Positions 7,815 through 16,432 of a stretch of DNA of 64,000 nt are shown here, piece by piece; position 1 is the stretch's first letter, and each line of letters opens with the position of its first letter. The notes below the pieces were generated by a model. That model saw only the letters and a list, made by a program, of their open reading frames with translations. It did not search any database and was not told the origin of the DNA. The stretch comes from Aurantiacibacter xanthus (GTDB lineage: Bacteria; Pseudomonadota; Alphaproteobacteria; Sphingomonadales; Sphingomonadaceae). Position numbers and translations under genes: made by a program. The DNA lies in assembly GCF_003584015.1 (NCBI RefSeq), contig NZ_QXFM01000006.1:1-64000 (forward strand), read 5' to 3'.

Positions 7815-8774
7815 ATGACCACCCTTCCCGCCAGCCACACCCCGCCTGCCCCCGCATGGACGCTCGTGATCCACGGCGGCGCGGGCACGATTCTGCGCCC
7901 CGACCTCACGCCCGAGCGCGAGGAGCGCACCCGCGCCGCACTCACCCGCGCGCTGGCCGATGGCAGCGCTATTCTCGAACAAGGCGGCAGCGCGCTCGAT
8001 GCGGTGCAGGCCGCGGTGCAGGCGCTGGAGAACGACCCCGCCTTCAATGCGGGCCACGGCGCGGTGTTCACCGCCGAGGGCGAAATCGAACTCGATTCGG
8101 CCATCATGGAGGGCACCCAGCGCCGCGCCGGGGCCGTTTGCGGCGTGACCCGCACGCGCAGTCCGGTGTCGCTTGCGCGCAAGGTGCTCGACGATGGCCG
8201 CTACGTGCTGCTGGCAAGCGCCGGGGCGGACCGGTTCTCGCGCGAACAGGGCCTCGAACAGGCCGAGCCCGCCTATTTCGCCACCGATCGCGCGCGGGCA
8301 CAGCTGGCCCGCTGGCACGAGCGCGAGGCGGCAGGCCTGCCCCATATCAACGACGAGAAGCACGGCACCGTCGGCGCGGTGGCGCGTGACCGGAGCGGCG
8401 CGCTCGCCGCCGCCACCTCGACCGGCGGCCACCCCGGCAAGCGCTTTGGCCGCGTGGGCGACAGCCCGCTGATCGGCGCAGGCACCTATGCCGACGATCG
8501 CGCCTGCGCGGTCTCGGCCACCGGCGCGGGCGAGTTCTATATCCGCGAAGGCCTCGCGCACGAGATCGCCGCGCGGATGCGCTTCCTCGGCGAGAACGCG
8601 CAGGAAGCCGCCGACACGGTGCAGGCCGAAACGCTGGCGCTCGGCGGCACGGGCGGCGTGATCGTGGTCGGGGCCGATGGCACCCCCGCATGGAGCTTCA
8701 ACACCGAGGGCATGTATCGCGGCGTGGCCGCTGCCGGGGCCGAGCCGGTCGTGGCACTTTTTGGCGACGAATAG
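7815..8774 (+). CDS. Isoaspartyl peptidase/L-asparaginase (Ntn-hydrolase)
   Basis: A 319-residue plant-type asparaginase that cleaves isoaspartyl dipeptides and often L-asparagine, after self-cleavage before a catalytic threonine. The start WTLVIHGGAGT and the segment HGTVGAVARD, whose Thr begins the beta subunit, are diagnostic. The substrate-binding GGHPGKRFGRVGDSPLIGAG and GTGAGEFYIR-like region (ATGAGEFYIREG) follow. It begins one base after the ThiF/MoeB-like gene and is probably co-transcribed. The 103-base gap after it shows no clear terminator. Confidence 0.94.
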   Translation: MTTLPASHTPPAPAWTLVIHGGAGTILRPDLTPEREERTRAALTRALADGSAILEQGGSALDAVQAAVQALENDPAFNAGHGAVFTAEGEIELDSAIMEGTQRRAGAVCGVTRTRSPVSLARKVLDDGRYVLLASAGADRFSREQGLEQAEPAYFATDRARAQLARWHEREAAGLPHINDEKHGTVGAVARDRSGALAAATSTGGHPGKRFGRVGDSPLIGAGTYADDRACAVSATGAGEFYIREGLAHEIAARMRFLGENAQEAADTVQAETLALGGTGGVIVVGADGTPAWSFNTEGMYRGVAAAGAEPVVALFGDE

Positions 8775-8877
8775 CAGGTTCCTGTCACCTGCCGGGTGAC
8801 AATGCACGTGGGAGTTCCCAAATAGAGGCGAGCGCCCTCTCGCGCTCCCCTGCCTCTTCGTGCAATAATCGGATCAC

Positions 8878-9960
8878 ATGCCTAACGTCTTGACGCTTCT
8901 CACATGGCTTTCCCCATTGCTCGCCTGGGCGATGCTCGCGCTTGGCGCTCTGTTTCCCGTTCCTGTTACGCTGGTGGTGCTGGTGCTGGGTGCATCGGTG
9001 ATCGCAGCGGTGCACCACGCCGAGGTTATCGCCCACCGCATCGGCGAGCCTTACGGCACCCTCACCCTCGCGCTTGCCGTCACCTTTATCGAAGTCGGCC
9101 TGATCGTCTCGCTGATGGCGGGCGCGGGTGAAGAAGCGGCCACGCTGGCGCGCGATACCGTGATCGCGGCGGTGATGATCATCTTGAACGGTATAGTGGG
9201 CATCTGCCTCCTGATCGGCGGCCTGCGCCATCACGAGCAGACATTCCAGCAATCGGGTGTGAGCGCCGCGCTGGCCACACTGTCGAGCCTGACCGTGCTC
9301 AGCCTCGTGCTCCCCAACTTCACCGTGACCGAGCCGGGCCCGGTCTATTCCTCGGGCCAGCTGGCCTTCGTCGCGATCACCTCGCTGCTGCTTTATGGCA
9401 CCTTCGTCACCGTGCAGACCGTGCGGCACCGCGAATATTTCCTCACGCCGTCGGGCTCGGGGGATAGCGATGGCCCGGCGTCGATCCACGATACGCGGCC
9501 CTCGAAGCGGCAGGCACTGATCTCGGCGGGGCTGTTGGTGGCCTCGCTCGGTGCGGTGGTGCTGCTGGCGAAAGACCTGTCGGAGCCGGTCAGCGAACTG
9601 GTGGCGAGCCTCGGCGCTCCGCGCGCCACGGTCGGCGTGGTGATCGCGGCGCTGGTGCTGCTGCCCGAAAGCGTTGCCGCCGTGCGCGCGGCGCTCGCCA
9701 ACCGGGTGCAGACCAGCCTCAACCTCGCGATGGGCTCGGCGCTGGCGACCATCGGCCTCACCATCCCGACCGTCGCCGCACTGTCGCTGATTGTCGATCT
9801 GCCGATCATGCTCGGCCTGTCGAGCAAGGGCATCGTGTTGCTGCTGCTGAGCCTGCTGGTGGCGACGCAATCGCTCGGCACGGGCCGGACCACGATCCTG
9901 CAGGGGATGGTGCATCTGGTCATCTTCGGCGTCTATCTGTTCACCACGGTTGTTCCCTGA
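8878..9960 (+). CDS. chaA: Calcium/proton antiporter, ChaA family
   Basis: A 360-residue polytopic inner-membrane protein with about eleven hydrophobic segments. The first CaCA-superfamily repeat reads IAHRIGEPYGTLTLALAVTF, with the conserved acidic EVGLIVSLM. The second repeat has VLLPESVAAVRAALANRVQTS followed by LNLAMGSALATIGLTIP. ChaA proteins exchange cytoplasmic Ca2+ or Na+/K+ for protons. Which ion is used here cannot be read from sequence. The gene stands alone on the plus strand; the small HNH gene starts 38 bases downstream. Confidence 0.88.
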   Translation: MPNVLTLLTWLSPLLAWAMLALGALFPVPVTLVVLVLGASVIAAVHHAEVIAHRIGEPYGTLTLALAVTFIEVGLIVSLMAGAGEEAATLARDTVIAAVMIILNGIVGICLLIGGLRHHEQTFQQSGVSAALATLSSLTVLSLVLPNFTVTEPGPVYSSGQLAFVAITSLLLYGTFVTVQTVRHREYFLTPSGSGDSDGPASIHDTRPSKRQALISAGLLVASLGAVVLLAKDLSEPVSELVASLGAPRATVGVVIAALVLLPESVAAVRAALANRVQTSLNLAMGSALATIGLTIPTVAALSLIVDLPIMLGLSSKGIVLLLLSLLVATQSLGTGRTTILQGMVHLVIFGVYLFTTVVP

Positions 9961-9998
9961 GCAATCACCCGCCTGCGAACACCGGAAGGATCTGACAC

Positions 9999-10325
9999 AT
10001 GGCGCGCAAACGCCGCGACGACTGGGACATCGACGAGCCCGAAGAACAGGCCCCGCCGCCGACCTGCTGGCTGTGCGGCCGGCCCACGGGTGCTACGCTG
10101 GTCTGGCACCACCCCGTGCCCAAGAGCCGCGGCGGGCGCGAAACCGTGCCGATGCACGCGATCTGCCAGAACGCGCTGATGACGAACTTCACCAATTCGC
10201 AGCTTGAGCGGATCGGGATGGATGTCGATCAGCTGCTGGCTGAGCCGGTGATCGACAAGTTCGTGAAATGGGTGGCGAAGAAAGACCCCGACTTCCACGC
10301 GGCACCGGCCAAGAAGGGTCGCTAG
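9999..10325 (+). CDS. Small HNH-type nuclease-fold protein
   Basis: A 108-residue protein with a CWLC zinc-knuckle pair near residue 24, then VWHHPVPKSRGGRE, then MHAICQN. This is the order of an HNH/treble-clef endonuclease (His-His, Asn/Lys, His). The charged N-terminus (MARKRRDDWDID) and the Lys-rich tail flank this core. Stand-alone chromosomal HNH proteins of this size are common in alphaproteobacteria and their roles are mostly unknown. The canonical HNH asparagine is not obvious, so activity is uncertain. It lies between an antiporter and catalase without overlapping either. Confidence 0.75.
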   Translation: MARKRRDDWDIDEPEEQAPPPTCWLCGRPTGATLVWHHPVPKSRGGRETVPMHAICQNALMTNFTNSQLERIGMDVDQLLAEPVIDKFVKWVAKKDPDFHAAPAKKGR

Positions 10326-10394
10326 GGCGCAGGGCGGAACGGGCAGCCTTGCGGAGCGTAGGAAGGATAGACCTTTCCAGCGCAGGATGCCCCC

Positions 10395-11939
10395 ATGAGC
10401 AAGAACACCAACCGCCCCACCACCACCGATGCCGGCATTCCGGTGCAGAGCGACGAGCATTCGCTGACGCTCGGCCGCGATGGCCCCATCGTGCTCAACG
10501 ATCATTACCTGATCGAGCAGATGGCCAACTTCAACCGCGAGCGCATTCCCGAGCGCCAGCCCCATGCCAAGGGCTCGGGCGCTTTCGGCCATTTCGAGAC
10601 CACCGCCGATGTCTCGAAATACACGAAGGCCAAGGTTTTCCAGCAGGGCGCGAAGACCGATGTGGCGATGCGCTTTTCCACCGTGGCCGGCGAGCGCGGC
10701 AGCCCCGACACCTGGCGCGATCCGCGCGGCTTCTCGGTCAAGTTCTACACCGAGGATGGCAATTTCGACATGGTCGGCAACAACACGCCGATCTTCTTCA
10801 TCCGCGATCCGCTGAAGTTCCAGCACTTCATCCGCAGCCAGAAGCGCCGCGCCGACAACGGCCTGCGCGATCACGATATGCAGTGGGACTTCTGGACCCT
10901 CTCGCCCGAAAGCGCGCATCAGGTCACCTATCTGATGGGCGACCGCGGCGTGCCGAAAAACTGGCGCGAGATGAACGGATACGGCAGCCACACCTACATG
11001 CTGATCAACGAGGCGGGCGAGAAGTTCTGGGTGAAGTTCCACTTCCACACCGACCTTGGCGACGGCAACGCTCACTTCACGCAGGACGAAGCCGACACCA
11101 TGGCCGGGCAGGACGGCGACTATCACCGCCGCGACCTGTTCGACGCGATCGATCAGGGCAATTTCCCCAGCTGGACACTCAAGTGGCAGATCATGCCTTA
11201 CGAGGATGCCAGGACCTACCGCATCAACCCGTTCGACCTGACCAAGACGTGGCCGCACGCCGATTACCCGCTGATCGAAGTGGGCAAGCTGGTGCTGAAC
11301 GAGAACCCGGTCGACTGGGATACCCAGATCGAGCAGCTCGCTTTCGAGCCCAACAACATGGTGCCCGGCATCGGCCTGTCGCCCGACAAGATGCTGCTGG
11401 CGCGCGGTTTCTCCTATGCCGATGCGCACCGCCACCGGCTTGGCGTCAACTACAAGCAGATCCCGGTCAATTCGGCGCGCAATGCCGAGGTTCACTCCTA
11501 CTCGCGCGCCGGGGCCATGCGCACGGTGAATGCGGTCGACCCGGTCTATGCGCCCAATTCCTACGGCGGGCCCTCGGCCCAGCCGCAGGTCGGCGGCGAG
11601 GCGACATGGTATGCCGATGGCGACATGGTGCGCGAGGCCTATACCCTGCGCGAAGACGATAACGACTGGAGCCAGGCCCGCGCTCTCGTAACCGAGGTGA
11701 TGGACGATGCTGCGCGCGACCGTTTCGTCAGCAACGTCGCTGGCCATCTGTGCGATGGCGTCAGCGAAAAGGTCCTGTTGCGCGCGTTCGTCTACTGGAA
11801 GAACGTGGATACCGAGATCGGCGAGCGGATCGAAAAGGCCGTGCGCGACAAGCTCGGCGGCAAGTCGAAAGCTCCCGGCATGGCCTCGGCCAGGTCGACG
11901 ACGGACGAACAGATCAGCCTGTCCGAAGCCGCCGAATAG
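10395..11939 (+). CDS. Monofunctional haem catalase
   Basis: A 514-residue small-subunit catalase converting hydrogen peroxide to water and oxygen. Catalytic His57 lies in [16 protein letters not shown] and Asn130 in [11 protein letters not shown]. The proximal haem tyrosine is in [14 protein letters not shown], followed by NYKQIPVNS. The length and the absence of the extra C-terminal flavodoxin-like domain fit the small-subunit clades. The start ATG follows AGGATGCCCCC. The immediate upstream gene is an HNH protein and no OxyR gene is nearby. It converges with the Cys-rich protein gene, leaving only ten bases between the stops. Confidence 0.97.
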   Translation: MSKNTNRPTTTDAGIPVQSDEHSLTLGRDGPIVLNDHYLIEQMANFNRERIPERQPHAKGSGAFGHFETTADVSKYTKAKVFQQGAKTDVAMRFSTVAGERGSPDTWRDPRGFSVKFYTEDGNFDMVGNNTPIFFIRDPLKFQHFIRSQKRRADNGLRDHDMQWDFWTLSPESAHQVTYLMGDRGVPKNWREMNGYGSHTYMLINEAGEKFWVKFHFHTDLGDGNAHFTQDEADTMAGQDGDYHRRDLFDAIDQGNFPSWTLKWQIMPYEDARTYRINPFDLTKTWPHADYPLIEVGKLVLNENPVDWDTQIEQLAFEPNNMVPGIGLSPDKMLLARGFSYADAHRHRLGVNYKQIPVNSARNAEVHSYSRAGAMRTVNAVDPVYAPNSYGGPSAQPQVGGEATWYADGDMVREAYTLREDDNDWSQARALVTEVMDDAARDRFVSNVAGHLCDGVSEKVLLRAFVYWKNVDTEIGERIEKAVRDKLGGKSKAPGMASARSTTDEQISLSEAAE

Positions 11940-11949
11940 GCGAGCAGGA

Positions 11950-13041
11950 TCAGTTGCACCTGACGATGCGACTGCCCCGCCCGTTCACCCCGCTGCCACC
12001 TCCCGTGTAGCTCTCTGTGCAGGTCTGCTGGCGTGGCGGCGGCGTGTAGGTGCTGCTGCGGCTGCTCGAACTGGTGCTGCTGGGCCAGCTGGAGCTGTTC
12101 GAGCGCGAATTGCCCTGCGCATATTGGCGCGCGCGTCGGTCCATTTCCGAGCGCGCCGCCCGCGCAGCAGATGTGTTGCCCAGCATCCTGACGATCACCG
12201 GCAGGTCCTGCTGGCGGATATCGGCCATCCGCCCGGCGTCGGCTAGTCGGCCAACCGTGTAGTCGACCACGCTGGCAGTGCGTGCGTCTTCCAGCGCGTA
12301 CATCACCGAGCCGCCCCAGTTACCCTCGGCGAGCCCGTTGTCGACCACCAGCATGTGCATGGCGGTGGCGGCACCGAAACGCCCGGCGCGCTCCTGCATG
12401 AGGCGGGCACGCGGCACCTCGCTGCAGGCGCGCGTTTCGCCGAGGCGGCAAGCGCGATCGAACGAAAGCAGATACTCGTCCGCATAGGTGCCAAGGGCAG
12501 GTTCGGGCAGTTCCTGCACGGCCGACATCAGATGAAAACAGGCGTAGATCACATCGCCCTCGCAAGCCGCGCGCGAGAACGGGATCGAGCTGGCGAGATT
12601 CCGATAGGGCGAGGCGGTATTCGCAAGCAACTGCGACATCGAATAGCAGGAGAACAGGTCCCCCTGCGCACAGCCGCGGCGTCCGGGCCCATTCACACTG
12701 CCCCAGTCGGTGTAGTCGGTGGCAAGGTCGGACGAACCGGATGCCACCAGTGCGGCATGCCCGCACATCCTGGCACCATCTGGCTCGACGCAGGCCGCGC
12801 TCATGATGCGGACAAAGCGCGCAGCGTCATAGCCTGGCCGACCCGGTGTCAGGATCGCCTTCTCCACCACGTCGCAGGCCGCCTCGTTGGCGCGCCGGCA
12901 CAGCGGCTCGGCAATCTGCATGGCCCCGGCTGGGTCGTTGCGGTCCAGCAGGGCCTGAGCCTGCGCGACATCCTGCGCTTGTCCCGCCTGAGGCAAGGCC
13001 GTCAGGCCGATGGCAATAACCAGAAGGCGTGCAAATCTCAT
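11950..13041 (-). CDS. Exported Cys-rich Sel1/Hcp-like repeat protein with Ser-rich tail
   Basis: A 363-residue protein with a clear signal peptide (MRFARLLVIAIGLTALPQ, cleavage near AGQA-QD). Pairs of cysteines separated by seven residues recur: CRRANEAAC, CAQGDLFSC, CEGDVIYAC and CRLGETRAC. Each is followed by a short helix. This C-x7-C spacing marks disulfide-stapled Sel1-like/Hcp repeats in exported proteins. The C-terminus is a low-complexity Ser/Pro tail (SNSSSWPSSTSSSSRSS) that ends in a further Cys region. The start ATG at 13041 is preceded by GGGGGA. Function is unknown; a periplasmic scaffold or interaction role is inferred from the fold only. Confidence 0.75.
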   Translation of the reverse strand: MRFARLLVIAIGLTALPQAGQAQDVAQAQALLDRNDPAGAMQIAEPLCRRANEAACDVVEKAILTPGRPGYDAARFVRIMSAACVEPDGARMCGHAALVASGSSDLATDYTDWGSVNGPGRRGCAQGDLFSCYSMSQLLANTASPYRNLASSIPFSRAACEGDVIYACFHLMSAVQELPEPALGTYADEYLLSFDRACRLGETRACSEVPRARLMQERAGRFGAATAMHMLVVDNGLAEGNWGGSVMYALEDARTASVVDYTVGRLADAGRMADIRQQDLPVIVRMLGNTSAARAARSEMDRRARQYAQGNSRSNSSSWPSSTSSSSRSSTYTPPPRQQTCTESYTGGGSGVNGRGSRIVRCN

Positions 13042-13208
13042 CGCGATATCCCCCGAACAGCGGCGTCCCGACACCTCACGCCCCAAATTCGCGCGTCGGC
13101 AGCAGGCTGAAGCATAGGCCTGACGGATAGGTCCAAGCCTGAGGCTCGGGCAAGCTCACGGCTCCGGAAGTCAGATTTCTTCAGGCAGCCAACGCCCGCT
13201 CTGCGCCC

Positions 13209-13910
13209 TTAGGCGCCGAGCACCTCGCCAACCCATTGCGGAACAAGCGTGCTGGCCGTGCCGAGCCGCGTCTCGTCGAACCAGTGTGACCCCGCGCTGC
13301 GCTCCAGATTGAGTTCGAGCGTACGCGCGCCGTGGTCGGCGGCTTGCTGCACGAAGCCCGCCGCCGGATAGACCGCGCCGCTGGTGCCGATGCTCACGAA
13401 CAGGTCCGCCTCGGCCAGCGCTGCGAAGATGCGCTCCATCTGATAGGGCATCTCGCCGAACCACACGATATCGGGCCGCATGGCCGCCTCCCCGCAAGTG
13501 GGGCAGGCAGGCCCGTCGCGCAGCGTGCCCTGCCAGAGGTGCCGCGCGTCGCAGGCCCGGCACCATGCGCTCAGGGCCTCGCCATGCATATGCAACACGC
13601 TTGAGGCCCCGCCGCGTTCGTGCAGGTCGTCGATGTTCTGGGTGACGAGCAGCAGCTCGCCAGTGAACTCCCGCTCCAGCCGCCCGAGCGCCCGATGCGC
13701 GGCGTTGGGCTCGGCCGCCAGCACCTGCGCGCGGCGCTCGTCGTAGAAGCGCTGCACGAGGTCGGGATCACGCGCGAAACCTTCGGGGGTGGCGACCTCC
13801 TCGACCGGGTGGTCTTCCCACAATCCATCGTCGGCGCGAAAGGTGCGCAGGCCCGATTCGGCGCTGATCCCCGCGCCGGTGAGGATCACGATGTTGCGAT
13901 AAACTGCCAT
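13209..13910 (-). CDS. cobB: NAD-dependent protein deacylase, sirtuin (CobB-like)
   Basis: A 233-residue class III sirtuin removing acyl groups from lysines with NAD as cosubstrate. NAD-binding ILTGAGISAESGLRTFR and TQNIDDLHERGG are present, as is the catalytic His in HMHGE. A four-cysteine zinc module (CRAC and CPTC) follows. The FYDERR segment carries the Tyr-x-x-Arg pair that, in SIRT5-like sirtuins, favours succinyl or malonyl lysine. The ATG at 13910 puts the NAD motif close to the N-terminus; an earlier start at 13928 is less likely. It is divergent from a GNAT acetyltransferase 62 bases away. Confidence 0.95.
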   Translation of the reverse strand: MAVYRNIVILTGAGISAESGLRTFRADDGLWEDHPVEEVATPEGFARDPDLVQRFYDERRAQVLAAEPNAAHRALGRLEREFTGELLLVTQNIDDLHERGGASSVLHMHGEALSAWCRACDARHLWQGTLRDGPACPTCGEAAMRPDIVWFGEMPYQMERIFAALAEADLFVSIGTSGAVYPAAGFVQQAADHGARTLELNLERSAGSHWFDETRLGTASTLVPQWVGEVLGA

Positions 13911-13972
13911 CGCGCCACTATGAACCATCGCATCATGCAGGCAAAGGCAGCGCGACAGGAACGGGACGCACG

Positions 13973-14521
13973 ATGACAGATACGCAAACAGCCCGGCTCA
14001 CCACCCGCTGGGCCACAATGGACGACCTGCCCGCGCTCAAGGCGGTGATGCAGCGCGCCATCGACAGCCTTCAATCCGATGTCCTGACGCCCGAACAGGT
14101 TATCGCCAGCCATGCGGTGATGGGCCTAGATACGCAGCTGATCCGCGATGGCACCTACCTGATCGCCGAGCGCAAAGGAGAGATCGCCGGCTGCGGCGGC
14201 TGGAGCAACCGCGCCACGCTGTTCGGCGGCGATCACAGCACCGACCTCCGCAACCCCGAGCTGCTCGATCCCGCGCGCGATCCGGCCAAGATCCGGGCCA
14301 TGTACACCGACCCGGCGCATGTGCGGCAGGGCGTGGGCAAGCTGGTGCTAAAGACCTGCGAAGAGGCCGCTGCCGCCGCCGGGTTCACCAGCGTCGAGAT
14401 GATGGCCACGCTGGCGGGCGAGCGGCTCTATGCGGTGGCGGGCTATCACGCGATCGAGCGGGTCGAGGTGATGGCGGGCGAGGTTGCGCTGCCCTTGGTG
14501 CGGATGCGCAAGGCGTTGTGA
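13973..14521 (+). CDS. GNAT-family N-acetyltransferase
   Basis: A 182-residue GNAT protein. The N-terminal TTRWATMDDLPALKAVM helix, the IAERKGEIAGCGGWSN strand pair and the acetyl-CoA pyrophosphate loop HVRQGVGKLVLKTCE are typical. The substrate is unknown. It is divergent from the sirtuin gene; an acetylase/deacylase pairing is tempting but is only positional. Its TGA stop (14519-14521) is the first trinucleotide of a REP-like repeat, after which dapB starts. Confidence 0.88.
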   Translation: MTDTQTARLTTRWATMDDLPALKAVMQRAIDSLQSDVLTPEQVIASHAVMGLDTQLIRDGTYLIAERKGEIAGCGGWSNRATLFGGDHSTDLRNPELLDPARDPAKIRAMYTDPAHVRQGVGKLVLKTCEEAAAAAGFTSVEMMATLAGERLYAVAGYHAIERVEVMAGEVALPLVRMRKAL

Positions 14522-14592
14522 GCCTTGTCGAAGGGCTGTCCTTCCTTCTAGACGGGCGCTGAAGGAAAAGCAGTCCTTCGACAGGCTCAGGA
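14519..14592. repeat. REP-like inverted repeat joining the GNAT and dapB genes
   Basis: Arms TGAGCCTTGTCGAAGG (14519-14534) and CCTTCGACAGGCTCAGGA (14575-14592) belong to the same family as the repeats at 6606-6685 and 38435-38497. The left arm contains the GNAT stop codon. The right arm contains AGGA, the likely dapB Shine-Dalgarno. Confidence 0.82.
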
Positions 14593-14600
14593 CAATCGGG

Positions 14601-15338
14601 GTGCGTGTGGCAAGAATTGGAATCATCGGCAGCGCCGGACGCATGGGGCAGGCAATCGCTGCCGTGCTTGCGGCAAGCACGGAGCATGAGTGCGCAGGCG
14701 GGGTCGACAGCGGCGGTGATGTCGCCGCGCTGGCCGATGCGAGCGATGCGCTGGTCGACTTCTCGGCCCCCGGCGCGCTGGAGGCCAATCTCCACGCCGC
14801 CATCGGCGCTGGCATTCCGCTGCTGATCGGCACCACGGGCCTTGGCGAGGGCGAGATGACCGCCATCGACAACGCCGCCCGCGCCATCCCCATCCTGCAA
14901 ACGGGCAACACCTCGCTCGGCGTTACGCTGCTCGCGCACCTCGTCGAGGAGGCCGCCAGCAAATTGGGGCCGGACTGGGACATCGAGATTGTCGAGATGC
15001 ACCACCGGATGAAGGTCGATGCGCCCTCGGGCACCGCGCTGTTGCTCGGAGAAGCCGCAGCCAAGGGACGCGGGATCGATCTTGCGAGCAACACGGAGAG
15101 TGGCCGCCACGGCCACACCGGCAAGCGCGCCGAGGGTGCCATCGGCTTTGCCGCACTGCGTGGTGGCACCGTGGCGGGCGAACACATGGTCTATCTCGCG
15201 GGCGAGAAGGAGCGGCTCACCTTCACTCACCTGGCGGAGGACCGCGCGATCTTCGCCCACGGCGCGGTGAAGGGCGCGACATGGCTGATCGGCAAGGCAC
15301 CGGGCCGCTATTCGATGAAGGACGTGCTCGGGATCTGA
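14601..15338 (+). CDS. dapB: 4-Hydroxy-tetrahydrodipicolinate reductase
   Basis: A 245-residue NAD(P)H-dependent enzyme of lysine and meso-diaminopimelate synthesis. The N-terminal Rossmann motif is IGIIGSAGRMGQ, followed by GTTGLGEG. The catalytic EMHHRMKVDAPSGTALLLG segment is diagnostic. The GTG at 14601 was chosen because the conserved strand begins at codon 5 and AGGA lies nine bases upstream; a second GTG at 14607 is possible. Its stop overlaps the nth start (TGATG). dapE lies only 2.3 kb away on the opposite strand, so two diaminopimelate-pathway genes share this neighbourhood. Confidence 0.96.
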   Translation: MRVARIGIIGSAGRMGQAIAAVLAASTEHECAGGVDSGGDVAALADASDALVDFSAPGALEANLHAAIGAGIPLLIGTTGLGEGEMTAIDNAARAIPILQTGNTSLGVTLLAHLVEEAASKLGPDWDIEIVEMHHRMKVDAPSGTALLLGEAAAKGRGIDLASNTESGRHGHTGKRAEGAIGFAALRGGTVAGEHMVYLAGEKERLTFTHLAEDRAIFAHGAVKGATWLIGKAPGRYSMKDVLGI

Positions 15339-15988
15339 TGACCAAAGACCAGATTTTCGAGTTCTTCCGCCGCCTCGCCGAAGACAACCCCGATCCGCAG
15401 ACCGAGCTGGAATATGGCAATGCCTACCAGCTGGTGGTGTCCGTGGCGCTTTCGGCGCAGGCGACCGACGTGGGGGTGAACAAGGCCACCCGCGCGCTGT
15501 TCGCCAAGGTCGAGACGCCGCAGGCCATGCTTGATCTGGGCGAAGAGGGGCTGAAGGAGCACATCAAGACCATCGGCCTGTTCAACTCCAAGGCCAGGAA
15601 CGTCATCCTGCTTTCGCAGCTGCTGGTCGATGAATACGGCGGCGAGGTGCCCGACACGCGCGAGGATCTGGTGCGCCTGCCCGGCGTGGGCCGCAAGACC
15701 GCGAACGTGGTGCTCAACTGCTGGTTCGGGCAGGAGACCTTCGCGGTCGACACGCATATCTTCCGGGTCGGCAACCGGACGGGGCTCGCCAAGGGCAAGA
15801 CGCCCGAGCAGGTCGAGGCGAAGCTGGAGAAGCGCGTGCCGCAGCCGTTTCGCCTGGGCGCGCATCACTGGCTGATTTTGCACGGGCGCTATGTGTGCAA
15901 GGCAAGGACGCCCGAGTGCTGGCGCTGCCAGGTCGAGGACCTGTGCAGTTTCCGGAAGAAGGTGCTGGAGAAGCCGAAGGGGCGGTGA
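15338..15988 (+). CDS. nth: Endonuclease III
   Basis: A 216-residue base-excision-repair glycosylase/AP lyase for oxidised pyrimidines. The helix-hairpin-helix LPGVGRKTANVVLN contains the catalytic lysine; the catalytic aspartate lies in VDTHIFRVGNR. The C-terminal C-x6-C-x2-C-x5-C cluster (CKARTPECWRCQVEDLC) ligates the [4Fe-4S] centre. The ATG at 15338 shares a base with the dapB stop, so the two are probably translationally coupled. An AT-rich orphan gene follows after 24 bases. Confidence 0.97.
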   Translation: MTKDQIFEFFRRLAEDNPDPQTELEYGNAYQLVVSVALSAQATDVGVNKATRALFAKVETPQAMLDLGEEGLKEHIKTIGLFNSKARNVILLSQLLVDEYGGEVPDTREDLVRLPGVGRKTANVVLNCWFGQETFAVDTHIFRVGNRTGLAKGKTPEQVEAKLEKRVPQPFRLGAHHWLILHGRYVCKARTPECWRCQVEDLCSFRKKVLEKPKGR

Positions 15989-16012
15989 GCGCTACTACTT
16001 GGAGAATCCTAT

Positions 16013-16363
16013 ATGTCGATTGGAAGCTTTCCCGGAGATCAAGTACCCGACGTTCGTGAGTACGAAGGGCAAATTCTAATTTGGTCAGGAGACCATAATG
16101 ACGCAAATGGTGTGCTTTTTTCAGCGCGTGCGGGCCTAGATGTTGGACTCAATTGCCTAAATATTGCATCAAAACTGCTCAAAAATCCAATCACACCTTT
16201 AAAAACAGAACTGAGAATCGAAGACGCAAAAAACCCAACAGAAGATATAGCCGGAAGACTCTTAATAAACATCGAGGACGCTCCGTTCGAAGTTGTTCTA
16301 ACGGGCACGCAAATTTGCGAATTCGCAGCAACTTTTAATGCAATGGCTAAAAATTTAGATTGA
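16013..16363 (+). CDS. Hypothetical AT-rich 116-residue protein
   Basis: I do not recognise this protein. It starts MSIGSFPGDQVPDVREYEG, has no signal peptide or membrane helix, and ends ICEFAATFNAMAKNLD. It looks like a small globular cytoplasmic protein with alternating strands and one or two helices. GGAG lies eight bases before the ATG. Codon usage is AT-rich (for example runs of aaa, aat and tta codons), in sharp contrast to nth before it and the symporter after it. This suggests recent horizontal acquisition. No mobility gene is present. It could be an immunity or accessory protein, but nothing in the sequence shows this. Confidence 0.65.
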   Translation: MSIGSFPGDQVPDVREYEGQILIWSGDHNDANGVLFSARAGLDVGLNCLNIASKLLKNPITPLKTELRIEDAKNPTEDIAGRLLINIEDAPFEVVLTGTQICEFAATFNAMAKNLD

Positions 16364-16388
16364 ACCCCTAAGCCGGCACAATGTTCGT

Positions 16389-16432
16389 AATTTTCTAGCG
16401 CACGCTAAACAATTTTCTAGCGCACGCTAAAC
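16389..16432. repeat. Perfect 22-base tandem duplication at the 3' end of the symporter gene
   Basis: Two identical adjacent 22-base units, 16389-16410 and 16411-16432, each contain the near-palindrome TAGCGCACGCTA. The second unit includes the minus-strand TAG stop codon of the symporter (16427-16429). It looks like a recent slippage or duplication event at the boundary of the AT-rich insert. Confidence 0.9.

Noticed and set aside
16389-16432. Tandem repeat considered as a CRISPR remnant or a terminator
   Set aside because: The two units are directly adjacent with no spacer, and the small palindromes lack a T-tract in the symporter's direction.
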